DNA from: Batkoa obscura
Lineage: Eukaryota; Entomophthoromycota; Entomophthoromycetes; Entomophthorales; Batkoaceae
Reading direction: 5' to 3'
Assembly (NCBI GenBank): GCA_030770535.1
Contig: JASVEC010000003.1
Coordinates: 248,001 to 312,000, forward strand
DNA: 64,000 nucleotides
The notes beneath the pieces are model-generated. The model searched no databases and had not been told where the DNA came from. It was given only the letters and a program-made list of their open reading frames with translations. A program made the translations under genes and the position numbers. Of the stretch, positions 33,310 to 43,716 are shown piece by piece. Position 1 is the first letter of the stretch; the number at the start of each line of letters is the position of its first letter.

Positions 33310-33910
33310 AAGTTAGTACTTATTAGAGTTAAAAGCAGTTTTCACTTGATTAACTAGCTATAAGTTAAAAAGACTTAGTTTATACAACTAAAATAGACTT
33401 GAATTAATAAAAATAGCACACAATAAGCTATGGACTATGTAAAATAAAACATAAAAAAACATTATTATAAAAGTATACAAAATATTATAAAATTTAATAG
33501 CTTTATTAAAAAGTATAATAGTAAGGAATAATTTAATAAAAAAGCCTTTAATTATTATATTGAGAAGTTTTGTATTTTAGCTATATAGCTATATATAAAA
33601 AGCATAACAATAGTTGTTTTTTATTATAGTTGCTAAATATGGACATTAAAATAAAAAGATAACATCTTTTATAATTAGGTAATATAAATTCTCATAGCAA
33701 AGCTAAATAAAAAACTCTGAATTAATTATGTCTGAATTTAAAAATTTAATAACTTTTAATAGCAAAATTATCTAAAGCTAATTAAATTTATCATATAAAT
33801 TATAATTAAATTAACTATAAAACTGTAATTAGTTTTATAAACACTTCAAATGATTATTATGTTATAATTAGTTATAAAACTGGTAAAGTAATATTTCATA
33901 TTTTATAATT
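33310..33910 (+). repeat. Dispersed repeat family R1, AT-drifted copy
   Basis: Matches 27300-27790 along most of its length, with many C-to-T or G-to-A differences and insertions. The frame of the other copy is destroyed here. Confidence 0.5.
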
Positions 33911-34379
33911 TTATTTGATATTAACTAAAATTTATTATAAAGTGAATTAAATAGATTGTAAGATTGTAGTTAGTGAGTATAACTAATTAAAAAAATAATC
34001 TCAGCTAATAATTAATTTAAGTAATAAAAAAACTAAAAACTTTAATAAAAAACCAGGTATTGTAAACAATAATTTAAATATACTAATTTAAAATTATAAA
34101 ATTATAAAATGAAATAAAATAAAATAAGTTTAAAAATAAAACAATTTATTAATAATAAATATAAAACATTATTTAATTTAAACTCAGGTTAAGAAATTTT
34201 TAATTTTAAACATTTAAAGTTTGGTGTTTTCTATTACTGCTTACACTTGGCATCTTTATTATTTATTAAAAAATCTAGTGTTATTAAAAAGCTATTATAG
34301 CTAAGAAATTGTTTAAATTTAAAAATGAATATACCTCAAACCTCAAAAAACATGATAATATTATACTGACTTTTTACTA

Positions 34380-34612
34380 GACTGCTATTTCAATATTTGG
34401 AAATTATAAAACTTTATTTGATTCCCAAAAACAATCTTTGATAGAGTGTTTATATTGATATATTTAAGAAGACATTGAAATAGTTTAAGTATATTGATGA
34501 AGTTGATTTACCATTTTTCTTATATTTTTAGTTACCTTTACTATGGATGGTGAAAGTAGTATCATTTATGCTGCTAGTGCTTCCGCTACTGATGATCTTT
34601 GGCATTAACAAT
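34380..34612 (+). pseudogene. Fragment of the tubby-C2-like family
   Basis: Pieces NYKTLFDSQKQSL and ATFTMDGESSIIYAASAS match the corresponding parts of 37599-38265 (LFDSQKQPLFEHN and LATFIIDVEAK). Several stops. Only the C-terminal third is recognisable. Confidence 0.6.
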
Positions 34613-35042
34613 AAATCCAAATATTTAAAAAAATACTTTATTAAATATAATGCTATGAGATACATCTTTTAGAATTTTTTGACTCATTTTTTGGTTCAAA
34701 ATGTGCCAACTATTAACAACCAAAATTATATAAAAGCGATAACATTATCATAGGTATAACTTCAACAATTATATATTAGGTCTAGATGTAAGGTAAATAT
34801 TCTAAACTGTTATTTACTTTGTTTATCTTGTCACTTTTTCTATACAAATTGTAGCCACTTTTCAATCATTGTATATCTAAATTTAACAATTAAGTATTTG
34901 TAATAAGAAATTAAAAACGCCAAGTAAAATTAGATGAAAACAAAACACCAATAATTTCAAAATTTATTAGGTATTTAATTATTAGAATAAAAACAGTATA
35001 CTATTTGATATTGCTTACATTATATCTTTGATTTTTGACTGC

Positions 35043-36473
35043 CTATTCCCTTGTATTTTCAGCTAATCTTCCAGTTGTATCTTTTGGCAATATAGTATCA
35101 GGTTCAAAAATACTCCCTTTAAACATACAACAATTATCACATAAAGAAATGTATTTTCTTGCATGTTTGAAGTAATGCTCACAATGCTGAGCATCCCCAA
35201 TCTTGTTTTGAACTTTTATTATATTCTTGATAACATCTGAATTTTCACTATGTGCTAATTTGTTGACTCCGGATTTTAAGGCATTGAAAAATAATTCAAT
35301 TGGGCTCAAGAACACCGAATATTCAGGTAATTTTAATATAAATGAAAATGAAGATCTAATGGCTTCTTTTAGCTGATCAGAAATAACGTGAGTATTTGCA
35401 CTATTAAACACATAGACAATCTGTTTATGTCTATTTTTCGAATATAAATCGTACATAAAGTAATTAAAGTCTTCTTGGTTACTAGTGTTGGTTTTTGTCT
35501 TATCAACTATTTTATAACTTACAATCCCAAATTCTGATATAGCTCCAATGTAGTTAACACTTTTAAGGGTTGAACCTGGCGTCAAAATAATTCTCTGTCC
35601 TTCAGATCCATCTTCATTTTGATTAATAGTATGACGATTAAAATAAACCTCATCAATATAAATAAACTCACGCGGCAGTAATCTTTTATATTCTTCAATG
35701 TATCGTTTTCTCTTTAAAATTATTTCTTTGTCATTCCATATGTTTCGAATCTGAGCTCCTTGCTTATAAGTAATATCTAACTTGTTTTTAATATTACATA
35801 TTGTAGTTTTGGATATATCTATTTGCTTTGTTAATAAAAAGCCTCTTATGTGTTTTATCATGGTATCATGATTTCTTGATATATAATCATAGATAAGGTC
35901 GGTTGTTTCTTCGTTTACTTTTTTATAGTTCCCATATTTTCTTAAATCACCAAGATCAAGATTAAGAGCCATCTTCTTCTTTTTTCTATAAACCCTTGCT
36001 ATAAAAGCCTCATATTTTATATTTAATAAATCGGCACCAAGTTTAGATGAAATTTTCCCATCTAAAACATTTTCAAAAATCAAGTCGGAATTGATTTTCT
36101 TAGCTAATTTATCATCCGGCTCTTCTGCTTTCTTTTTACGCTTTGATAACTTTACTTTTCCTAATCTAGATAATTTATTAAATTCAACCATCTCTTTATT
36201 GATATCAGTTATCATTCTCTTTAATTTATTATACTTTTCTTTAAGTTCGGGATTTGTACTAAATAGCCTCAAAGTCTCAGATTTAGTAAGAACACCAGTG
36301 CTGTTTCCATTATATAATTCTAGTTCGCTAATATCCCCTCTACTTATGATAACTAGCTCATTACCTGAAATACTACACTCGTTATTTCCACCATCAAATT
36401 GGTTCCTATCATTTAACTGGCCATTATCCTCAACTTCGTTAACATTGTCAATAAGCTTTCTAATTTCATCCAT
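35043..36473 (-). CDS. Tc1/mariner (IS630-type) transposase-derived gene, copy 1 (476 aa, D-to-N at the active site)
   Basis: Full-length frame with ATG start and normal stop. Order: acidic N-terminus with NQFDGG (24-29), a Lys-rich nuclear-localisation-like KRKKK (111-115), helix-turn-helix regions (about 135-165 and 190-240), then the DDE_3 catalytic domain. The first catalytic Asp is in FIYIDEVYF (D274). The second, in the usual 'DNAxxH' motif, is replaced: VFNSANTH has N357. The third is E393 in LPEYSVFLSPIELFF, 35 residues on. The same replacement occurs in both other copies in this window, which differ substantially elsewhere. Cleavage activity therefore seems unlikely, while the frame is preserved; domestication as a DNA-binding protein is possible. 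It is also possible that active relatives use another residue. The 5' region carries ATTACGTAAT, a bZIP-like palindrome shared with copy 2. Confidence 0.85.
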   Translation of the reverse strand: MDEIRKLIDNVNEVEDNGQLNDRNQFDGGNNECSISGNELVIISRGDISELELYNGNSTGVLTKSETLRLFSTNPELKEKYNKLKRMITDINKEMVEFNKLSRLGKVKLSKRKKKAEEPDDKLAKKINSDLIFENVLDGKISSKLGADLLNIKYEAFIARVYRKKKKMALNLDLGDLRKYGNYKKVNEETTDLIYDYISRNHDTMIKHIRGFLLTKQIDISKTTICNIKNKLDITYKQGAQIRNIWNDKEIILKRKRYIEEYKRLLPREFIYIDEVYFNRHTINQNEDGSEGQRIILTPGSTLKSVNYIGAISEFGIVSYKIVDKTKTNTSNQEDFNYFMYDLYSKNRHKQIVYVFNSANTHVISDQLKEAIRSSFSFILKLPEYSVFLSPIELFFNALKSGVNKLAHSENSDVIKNIIKVQNKIGDAQHCEHYFKHARKYISLCDNCCMFKGSIFEPDTILPKDTTGRLAENTRE

Positions 36474-36552
36474 TATAAAGACTTAAAAAATAAATAAAAG
36501 GAATTTTTATTTATTTTTCCAATAACGTTTGAGTCAACAGAGAACTATTTAA

Positions 36553-36562
36553 ATTACGTAAT
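36553..36562. promoter_or_regulatory. Conserved ATTACGTAAT-type palindrome upstream of transposase copy 1
   Basis: About 80 bp before the ATG, kept with its flanks (ctatttaaattacgtaatc ... catttaaatgaa) upstream of copy 2 at about 42036-42064. TTACGTAA is a typical bZIP half-site pair; binding is inference. Confidence 0.35.
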
Positions 36563-36756
36563 CGTTGCATTTAAATGAAGCAAATGATCTATTAAAATAT
36601 TAGCTTTAACCTAAACGAAATTTGCAATAAGATTTCGAATTAAATGAATTGCATATAAAAACAACAAATTTCATTACCCACTCATTTATAAAGATCGAAG
36701 ATTTAGGATCAGGTGTAGAATTCTATCAAGTCTTTAGAATTTTACAGCTTACCCAT

Positions 36757-37010
36757 ATCCTTAGCCGATAAAAGGAAGCCAAAATAATTCTAACCAAGGA
36801 ATATACATTATCAATTAACAGTATATGCGCTGTAGTTTAGAATTTAGAAAAATGAGTTTATAAATAAAAAGACCTACTAATAACATATATGAAGTACCAC
36901 CTAGCTACAAAAATGTATTAAGTAGTAACACAAGCATTAGATCGTACTTATAAGCGGGAGTAATATGACTAGAAATGAAATAATATTTAAACATCCAACA
37001 AGATTCTACT
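36757..37010 (+). pseudogene. Truncated copy of the tubby-C2-like gene start
   Basis: Matches 37497-37745, including the leader (gccgataaaaggaagcc), the start region (aaaatgagttta) and gggagtaatatgactag. Multiple stops; breaks off after about 250 bp. A tandem partial duplicate about 740 bp upstream of its better-preserved relative. Confidence 0.7.
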
Positions 37011-37496
37011 ATAAAATAATTTGATTTTTAGCTTAAATATGTTTTTATATTAATCGTTTCCTTAATTTTAATTGTTTGTTAAAAAAATTTATGTTAGAAG
37101 TGTAGCAACCATAGTTTTCTCAGAGGTAACTTGTTGAAACAGTGTAATACTTCATATGTTCAAGTTTAAACTTAACTTTGATTCTTTATTCAGATTTTAG
37201 CTTAAATTTTTACTTGGAGTTACTTCATTTGAAAGCAATCCCACCCAACAATGGAACTTAATTATAAAATTGAAGGGCGGTATGCAACGATAAAGCTACA
37301 TAAAAAACACGTGTAACAAGTGAATTAGAGCTTTGTCACTAAAAGCTCAAAGCTGGTCAAATCTAATGCTAAACAAACTTTTACAATTTTATTTAAAATT
37401 AATTATAATCCATTACAATATTAATTAAATGAGTAGTTTAATCGTAGCTGATGATAGGAATTAGTTAAACAAGTAGGTTCATTGATAATCTATTTG
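37011..37496. other. Intergenic, nothing recognised
   Basis: No gene; between two copies of the same family. Confidence 0.45.
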
Positions 37497-37598
37497 GCCG
37501 ACAAAAGGAAGCCTAAAGTGTTCTAATTAAGGACACAAGCACTACAGTTAAAGATATAAAAGACAAAGCTAAAAAATTAGAAACTTGGAGATAACAAA

Positions 37599-38265
37599 AT
37601 GAGTTTAAAAACAAAAAGGCACCTTAATGACGGATACGATGTACGTCTTTGCTATAATGAGGCACTGGAGAATAATGCGAGCATTAATGTACACTTACAA
37701 GGGAGTAACAATATGACTAGATATGAAACAACTACATACACAATAAATAAAAATGGGCTTATCACAAGATTGTTTGAGTTTAAAAATGATCAAATGGGAC
37801 AAGTTTATAATTTTGAAGTACCTTTTAATACTTCAAAATGTCTTGATTTACGCTCAGGTCAAGATATCTTAAAATTAAAGCGTCAAGTTTGGACTTACCA
37901 TCGCTACTACTACTTAAAGTCTTATTTATTATGGAAAAAAACTAGAACGCTAACAGGAGTTTACCATGGTTAAGAAAGGTTTTGAGTTTAGAGATACATA
38001 CCTTAAATTTTAAAAAATAGGATAATACTATGATGACTCTTCATTGGAGTTATAATTTACTAATTGGAAACAAGCGGACTTTATTTGATTCCCAAAAACA
38101 ACCGTTATTTGAACACAATATTAATATATTAAAGAAATATTTTAACGCAGTTTAAGGATACTGGTGAAGTCGATTTGCCTATCTACTTTTTATCTTTAGC
38201 TACCTTTATTATAGATGTTGAGGCTAAGTTTTTTCCAGCTGCTGCTTTCATTAATTGATTTTAAT
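37599..38265 (+). pseudogene. Tubby-C2/LURP-like family member, 3' part broken
   Basis: Begins with an intact 124-codon frame (37599-37973: TTYTINKNGLITRLFEFKND, similar to TTYTIKTTGFSEKTTQLKED of 39329-39880). Beyond the stop, recognisable pieces continue in shifting frames: WSYNLLIGNKRTLFDSQKQ and DTGEVDLPIYFLSLATFII, the latter aligning with EDSGMLDVFFLIISFLAI of 60382-61041. At least three interruptions, so probably inactive, though a short product is possible. The fold assignment rests on the 'xTYxI ... YxW ... G..(I/V)A.(F/Y)' style of beta-strand repeats and is tentative. Confidence 0.6.
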
Positions 38266-38930
38266 ATCCTATTTAGATATTAATTCTTGTATATAAAGAT
38301 AGATGTGATAACTTACATTTAGTTTCAAATTCCTTTGATTCTTTTCTTAGCATTATCATACCAACTTTTATAGTTTATTATCATGAGGAAAGTCTTCAAA
38401 TTTTGAAATTATGCAACAACTAAACCCTTGCAAACTACTAATATAAATGTTATTACAAGCTTAGAAAATTCATATCAAGTGTTTTAACATTTTAAAGCCT
38501 TTTCTTATTAATTTGCTCTTAATAACAGAATAAAATATGTAATTAGATAAAGGCTTTTTTTTGGAAAAGTGCGGCAATAATTTCCAATACTAATATACTT
38601 AGTTAATTTATTGACTATAAAATTTTACAATATAAACCCAGGGACATTATAAAGTTATCAAATCTTTGGCAAATTGTCTTACTTAGATTCCATGTATATA
38701 TATAATTCATTACAAATAATAGCTATCTTCATGTTATCCTATTAAACAGCCTTGAAAATAAAAACAATCTATGGAGGATGAAATAGCATTAGTTTGTAAT
38801 ATATGAATACTATAATCACAATTTATAAATAATTTAAGCTTTTATACTAAAAACTTCACATGGAATATTAAACTTGTTGAAATTCACTACTTCAACGCTA
38901 ACCAAATTTTTTTACTTTTTATTATTGTAC
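38266..38930. other. Intergenic, nothing recognised
   Basis: AT-rich, no supportable gene. Confidence 0.45.
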
Positions 38931-39036
38931 AAATGGGGAAGTTTTTTGTGTTTAAGGATTTTACCAACAGTTTTTCCGTTCAAATAGCGCTTAAAAGATG
39001 GAAAAAGTGATAATATCAAAAAAAACACCCCCAAAT
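38931..39036 (-). mobile_element. GGGG-ended MITE, copy 16
   Basis: Full-length copy with AAAT on both sides as a direct repeat. AAAT is not its own reverse complement, so the flanks are a target duplication and not part of the inverted repeat. Confidence 0.88.
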
Positions 39037-39328
39037 ATTTCTAAAAATTATTTAGTATTGATGAAAATTAAAAAACAAATAATCTAGTACAATACTAATA
39101 TCATTTTCCAAATGCATTGATATTAATGATAAGGTATTGTTGTAATACTTAAAAACTCAAACAATCTTTTTATTAACCCAAATATTTATTTGTAGAATTA
39201 GGCTATTAAAAATCAATCCTTGAACTGACACTTGTACTGCCGCTAATACCATGAATAAAAGAACCATGGTTCCTCCTCTTTACTATTTTTGAATTATTTA
39301 ATATAATCGTTCAACTAAACAACAATAT

Positions 39329-39880
39329 TTACATATCATGTTCATCAACAGTTCTATGCTGAGTTACCACATTCGCTGAAAGTAAATGAGATTTGAATTC
39401 TAAAATCAAATAACGCCTATTATGAAACACATTCCAATCAGTCACATATTTACTTCTTTCCCATCTATACTCTGTCATCCTATTCTGATGATCAATTAAG
39501 TAAATACAAAATATCGGTTTATTACAAATGGTTTCATGATTTAGCTTGATGCTTGAATATTTCCTAGTATCAATAAAGCAAATGATTTCCCACGTTGTAG
39601 AAAAAGAGCGGAAGTTACACTGCTCTAATTTCAAAATAGTGGTGACTGAAATGTCCCAAAATTCTGCTGATCTGATGGCTGCCATGCCAGTGTATTCCCC
39701 TTCCTTATCTTCTTTAAGCTGAGTTGTTTTTTCGCTAAAGCCAGTTGTTTTTATTGTGTAAGTTGTGGCTTTAATTTGGCTCTCGTGGCTGTTAGCAGGT
39801 ATCAAAACTGTTATATCTCCTTCCTTATGACCTTCATTGTAGACTGGTGACGTCACTGATTCACTTGTCATTTTTCTCAT
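39329..39880 (-). CDS. Tubby-C2/LURP-like protein (about 183 aa, perhaps one more exon)
   Basis: Open frame with ATG start. Strand-like pattern: ATTYTIKTTGFSEKTTQL (about 39-56), GMAAIRSAEFWDI, FRSFSTTWEIICFID, a YRWERSKYV motif and RRYLILEFKSHLL. TTYTI and the Y-x-W strand relate it to 37599-38265 and more weakly to 60382-61041. This is the layout of the tubby C-terminal-like (scramblase/LURP) superfamily, assigned by eye. A possible final exon lies at about 39236-39275 after a GT-AG intron, encoding a small-residue tail (SFIHGISGSTSV) like the ends of its relatives. A TATATAAG box lies 26 bp before the ATG. A second in-frame ATG (codon 4) is an alternative start. It lies 636 bp downstream of transposase copy 2, same strand. 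Confidence 0.65.
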   Translation of the reverse strand: MRKMTSESVTSPVYNEGHKEGDITVLIPANSHESQIKATTYTIKTTGFSEKTTQLKEDKEGEYTGMAAIRSAEFWDISVTTILKLEQCNFRSFSTTWEIICFIDTRKYSSIKLNHETICNKPIFCIYLIDHQNRMTEYRWERSKYVTDWNVFHNRRYLILEFKSHLLSANVVTQHRTVDEHDM

Positions 39881-39905
39881 TAGTTTTAAGTTTAGTTGGC
39901 TTTGA

Positions 39906-39913
39906 CTTATATA
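39906..39913 (-). promoter_or_regulatory. TATA box of the 39329-39880 gene
   Basis: Minus-strand TATATAAG 26 bp before the first ATG (35 bp before the second, which may make the second the used start). Confidence 0.45.
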
Positions 39914-40515
39914 CTCTTTTTTAAGGTTCCTTATTAGAAGTTTTAATTTCTTTATTTGTCGATTTTTTAAGTTATACTCACAAAGCTACCGCAACATAAG
40001 AATAGCCATTACCAATTTTAGCGTTATGAAATTTGATAGTTGTATTCTAATAGTGACATTTTAGTATTATTTTTAAAAAAATAATCAAAATAACACATCA
40101 TCGAATCTTTATATTTTTTTACTATTAGCAAGAGTAGTTTAGATACAACTATTAAAATGTAGCTTAAATAATTTATAAAATAATCCTATTATATATAAAG
40201 AATAGTGATTAAATTATATAAAAACAACTACTCTGCTATACCTATAACTTCAACTCTTACAAATTATGTTTAGGTGTAAATCAAATACTTCAATTTGCCA
40301 TTTGCTTTATCGATCTTGCCACTTGTTCTATTTAAATTTACTCCTTTTCTAAGCATCACATCTCTGAACTTTATAATTTAATATTATAATAAGAAATTAA
40401 AAATGAAATAAAATAAAAACAAGCAAAATTGATAATTCTAAAATTTAGTAAACTCATTTATTAACAGAGCATGAATAATCTCATATTAAATATAACTCAG
40501 TTACTTTATGCTTTG

Positions 40516-41964
40516 TTAACTTTTGTTTAACAACTCACTTACATTTTCAACTAATCCTTCTGGCTGATCTTTTGGTAACAAAGCACTGGGTTTAAAAATA
40601 TTTCCTTTAAGCATACAACAATTTTCGCATGCAGAAATATAATTTCTTGCATGTTTAAAGTAACCATCACAATGTTGAATATCCCCAACTTTATCCTGAA
40701 CTTCTAATATACTTCTAATAATATCCGAATTTTCATCGTATGGTAGGTTGTTAACTCCAGCTTTTAATGCATTAAAAAACAATTCAATTGGGCTCAAGAA
40801 CACAGAATATTCAGGTAAATTCAATATATATGAATTAGAGGACTTAATGGATTTTTTTAGAGTATTAGGAACTACGTGGGTATTTGCACTGTTAAACACA
40901 TAGACGATTTGTTTGTCGCTATTTTTTGAATACAAATCATCCATAAACTCATCAAAGTCATCTTGGTTATTGTTAATAGTTTTTGTTTTATCAACTATTT
41001 TATAGCTTTCAATCCCAGACTCCGATACAGCTGCAATATAGTTAACGCTCTTAGGAGTGGACTCTGGTGTTAAGATGTATTTTTGTCCTCTAAATATACC
41101 ATCTTCGCTTTCGTTGATAGTATGACGATTGAAATAAACTTCATCAATATAAATAAACTTATATTTCATTAATTTCTTGTATTCTTCGATAAATAATTTT
41201 CTTTTTAAGATTATTCCTTTATCATTCCACGCTTTTGAAACCTGGGCTGCCTGCTTATACGTAATGTCAAGCTTATGTTTAATTCTGCTTAATGTAGCTT
41301 TGGATATATCTATCTGCTTTGTTAATAAAAAATGTCTTACTTGCAATAACGTGGTATCATGGTTTCTTGATATAAAGTCATAGATGAGGTCGTTTGTTTC
41401 TTCATTTGCTTTTTTATTCTTCCCATTCTTTCTTAAATCATTAACTTCAACGTTTTCAGTCATCTTCTGTTTAGTTCTACAAACTCTTTTATGAAAGGTA
41501 TTATAACTTAGGCCTAGTATATCGGCACCAGTTCTAATTGAAATTTTTCCATCCAAAACACTTTTAAAAACCAAATCATCACCAATTTTCTTGGTTAGTT
41601 TATTATCCTGCTTTTCCACTTTCTTTTTACGTTTCAATATCTTTGTTTTTTCCGATCCAAATAAATCATTAAATTCACGCATTTCTTTATTGATATCAGC
41701 TACCATTCTCTTTAACTTACTATACTTTTCGTTAAGCTTGGAATTTGTACTCAATAACTTCGAAGCTTCAGATTTACTAAGAACATCGGGGTCGTTTTCA
41801 CTGTATAACTTCAATCCATCAATCTTCTCTCCAGTTAAGACATCTATTCCATGACCTGAAATGTCATGCTCACTACCTCCACCATCAAATTGGTTCTGGT
41901 CGGATACCTGGTTAGGATTCAAGATTTTGTCAATATTATTTGTAGACTTGCTATTATCTCCCAT
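40516..41964 (-). CDS. Tc1/mariner (IS630-type) transposase-derived gene, copy 2 (482 aa, D-to-N at the active site)
   Basis: Paralogue of 35043-36473 along its whole length (NQFDGGGSEHDISG, ILKRKKK, HTH, DDE_3 domain). The first Asp is kept (FIYIDEVYF), the second is Asn (VFNSANTHV), and the Glu is kept (SVFLSPIELFFNALK). The frame is intact to a normal stop. I start at the ATG at 41964 (MGDNSKSTNNID...) because upstream in-frame codons contain no ATG and this start aligns with MDEIRKL of copy 1. The C-terminus (NVSELLNKS) is slightly longer than in copy 1. A degenerate GGGG-ended MITE sits about 125 bp upstream. The product probably binds DNA in the nucleus; catalysis is doubtful. Confidence 0.85.
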   Translation of the reverse strand: MGDNSKSTNNIDKILNPNQVSDQNQFDGGGSEHDISGHGIDVLTGEKIDGLKLYSENDPDVLSKSEASKLLSTNSKLNEKYSKLKRMVADINKEMREFNDLFGSEKTKILKRKKKVEKQDNKLTKKIGDDLVFKSVLDGKISIRTGADILGLSYNTFHKRVCRTKQKMTENVEVNDLRKNGKNKKANEETNDLIYDFISRNHDTTLLQVRHFLLTKQIDISKATLSRIKHKLDITYKQAAQVSKAWNDKGIILKRKLFIEEYKKLMKYKFIYIDEVYFNRHTINESEDGIFRGQKYILTPESTPKSVNYIAAVSESGIESYKIVDKTKTINNNQDDFDEFMDDLYSKNSDKQIVYVFNSANTHVVPNTLKKSIKSSNSYILNLPEYSVFLSPIELFFNALKAGVNNLPYDENSDIIRSILEVQDKVGDIQHCDGYFKHARNYISACENCCMLKGNIFKPSALLPKDQPEGLVENVSELLNKS

Positions 41965-42088
41965 TATGAAATTTTTATAAATAAAAAGATTGTCACTTAT
42001 TTTCCTCAAACAACTTTTGAACCAACAAAAACCTATTTAAATTACGTAATCATCACATTTAAATGAAATCAGCTGATAAATTGTAAAT

Positions 42089-42193
42089 ATTTGGTGATGT
42101 TTTTTCTTGCTAAAGAATTTACTAACAAATTATCCCAAATTCATGCTACTAAAAAATGGACAAAAACATACAGCAAAAGAGGTGCTCCCATTT
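42089..42193 (-). mobile_element. GGGG-ended MITE, degenerate copy 17
   Basis: Strongly diverged but of the right length and order, with ATTT as a direct repeat on both sides. Confidence 0.6.
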
Positions 42194-42924
42194 GCTTCAC
42201 ACATCTGATGAAAATTCTCAGATTAAAACTAAAATGAAATAAAATTAATAAATTGAATTTAAGATAAAATCAATTTTATATTATTCTAAATTCAAATATT
42301 AATTTTTTTAATACTTAATTGACATTATTTATTACTTATAAAAAATTATGTAAATTATCATAAAAAGATCTAATTTATTAAAACTGTAAATTTTTTATTT
42401 AGTTTTAGTGCCACCATTTTTAGAAAAAACTGTGAAGTCTTCTTTTGTAAAACGGTGCCTAAAGTTTTTATGAGCATTTTTAAGGCAGTATAATTTTGAA
42501 ATAAAAAGAATAAGATAGTAGTGATATTGACAAATATGGTTTAAAATAGTTTATTTTTTACTGGTCTTGATTTTTGTATTAACAACATTAAAAATATTAA
42601 AGTTATTAATACTAAACAAAATGGCCTGAAATAGGCCTTTTCAAGTTTTTAAAATCCAAATTTTGTACTTATATTAAAGACTATATTTAAATATTGTAAG
42701 ATATAAAAATTAATATAGAAGCTACTATCTTGTAGCCTATCATTTAAATATATATATCGATTTAAATAAAACAATTTGTTATATAAGTTATTTTTTCATT
42801 TAGATTTAATGTTTAAAGTAAATAAAAAGTAAGTTTTTAAAAAAAATTTACATAGCTTTATGAGAAAACTATTTTTACTATTAAAAAAAAGGTAAAACAA
42901 AATAATTGGGAATTAAATATAAAT
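42194..42924. other. Intergenic, nothing recognised
   Basis: AT-rich, no supportable gene. Confidence 0.5.
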
Positions 42925-43031
42925 ATTTGGGGATGTTTTTTTTGGTTTCATCACTTTTTCCATTTTTTAAGCGCTATTTGAATGCAAAGATTGTTAGTAA
43001 GATTCTTAAACAAAAAAATACATCCCCATAT
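42925..43031 (+). mobile_element. GGGG-ended MITE, copy 18
   Basis: Full-length. Left flank ATTT, right flank ATAT. Faces copy 19 across about 30 bp. Confidence 0.9.
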
Positions 43032-43061
43032 AACTAACAGTTAGCGTTGATCCGAAAATGT

Positions 43062-43135
43062 ACTAACAATCTTTGCACTCAAATAGTGCTTAAAAGATGG
43101 AAAAAGTAATGAAGCCAAAAAAAACACCCCCATAT
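43062..43135 (-). mobile_element. GGGG-ended MITE, truncated copy 19
   Basis: Lacks the outer left quarter; the rest is well conserved and inverted relative to copy 18. Both carry the unusual TTTGAATGCAAAG / CTTTGCACTCAAA core variant, so one may derive from the other. Confidence 0.85.
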
Positions 43136-43716
43136 GTTAGAGGAAGCTTTGAGATGTGTATTAATGTTTTTTTCAATTAAAAGCTATTATTAAAACATTT
43201 GAATATTAAGTTTTTTAATGATTAATTAAAAAATTGAATATATATATTAGCAAGATCTTTTTTCACACTTTTTGTTAAAAGCTAATAATATTGCATTTTT
43301 ATAATGCTATTAATATAAGATTTAAAAATAACAAGCCATAGATCGTTTTAAATTATATCTACAAGTTTTATAATTGTCTGTGTTCTCTTTGCTAAATATA
43401 TTATTTTAAAAATACCCATATAAATCGTAAACACCTTGTAAAACGCTGTTTGATTTTAAGTCCTCCTAATAAAACTTATAAAATCTATTAATTCATTATA
43501 GATTGGTATTTTTATATTTTAACTAATATTTTAAACTCATTAATCTATTAATCAATTATGCAAAAAAAAGTTCATAAAACCAAACTATAATTTCTACAAC
43601 AACACAATTTATTATAAGACGTAGGAGAAGATAAAACTTAAATTATTTAAAAACAGGATAAGATTTGGAATTAAATAGCATGCAAAGAGATCTAAAATTC
43701 GATTCCTTATCCCTTT
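43136..43716. other. Intergenic, nothing recognised
   Basis: AT-rich 3' flank of the nucleotidase gene. Confidence 0.5.

Larger units (their letters stand above)
34720..42085. repeat. Segmental duplication pair: 34720-36600 and 40205-42085
   Basis: The two transposase-derived genes sit in homologous segments that extend beyond the coding region: about 310 bp on the 3' side (shared tttttaatttcttatta, then ataacttcaac) and about 120 bp on the 5' side (shared ctatttaaattacgtaatc and catttaaatgaa). No terminal inverted repeats are obvious at the limits of similarity. Confidence 0.55.
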
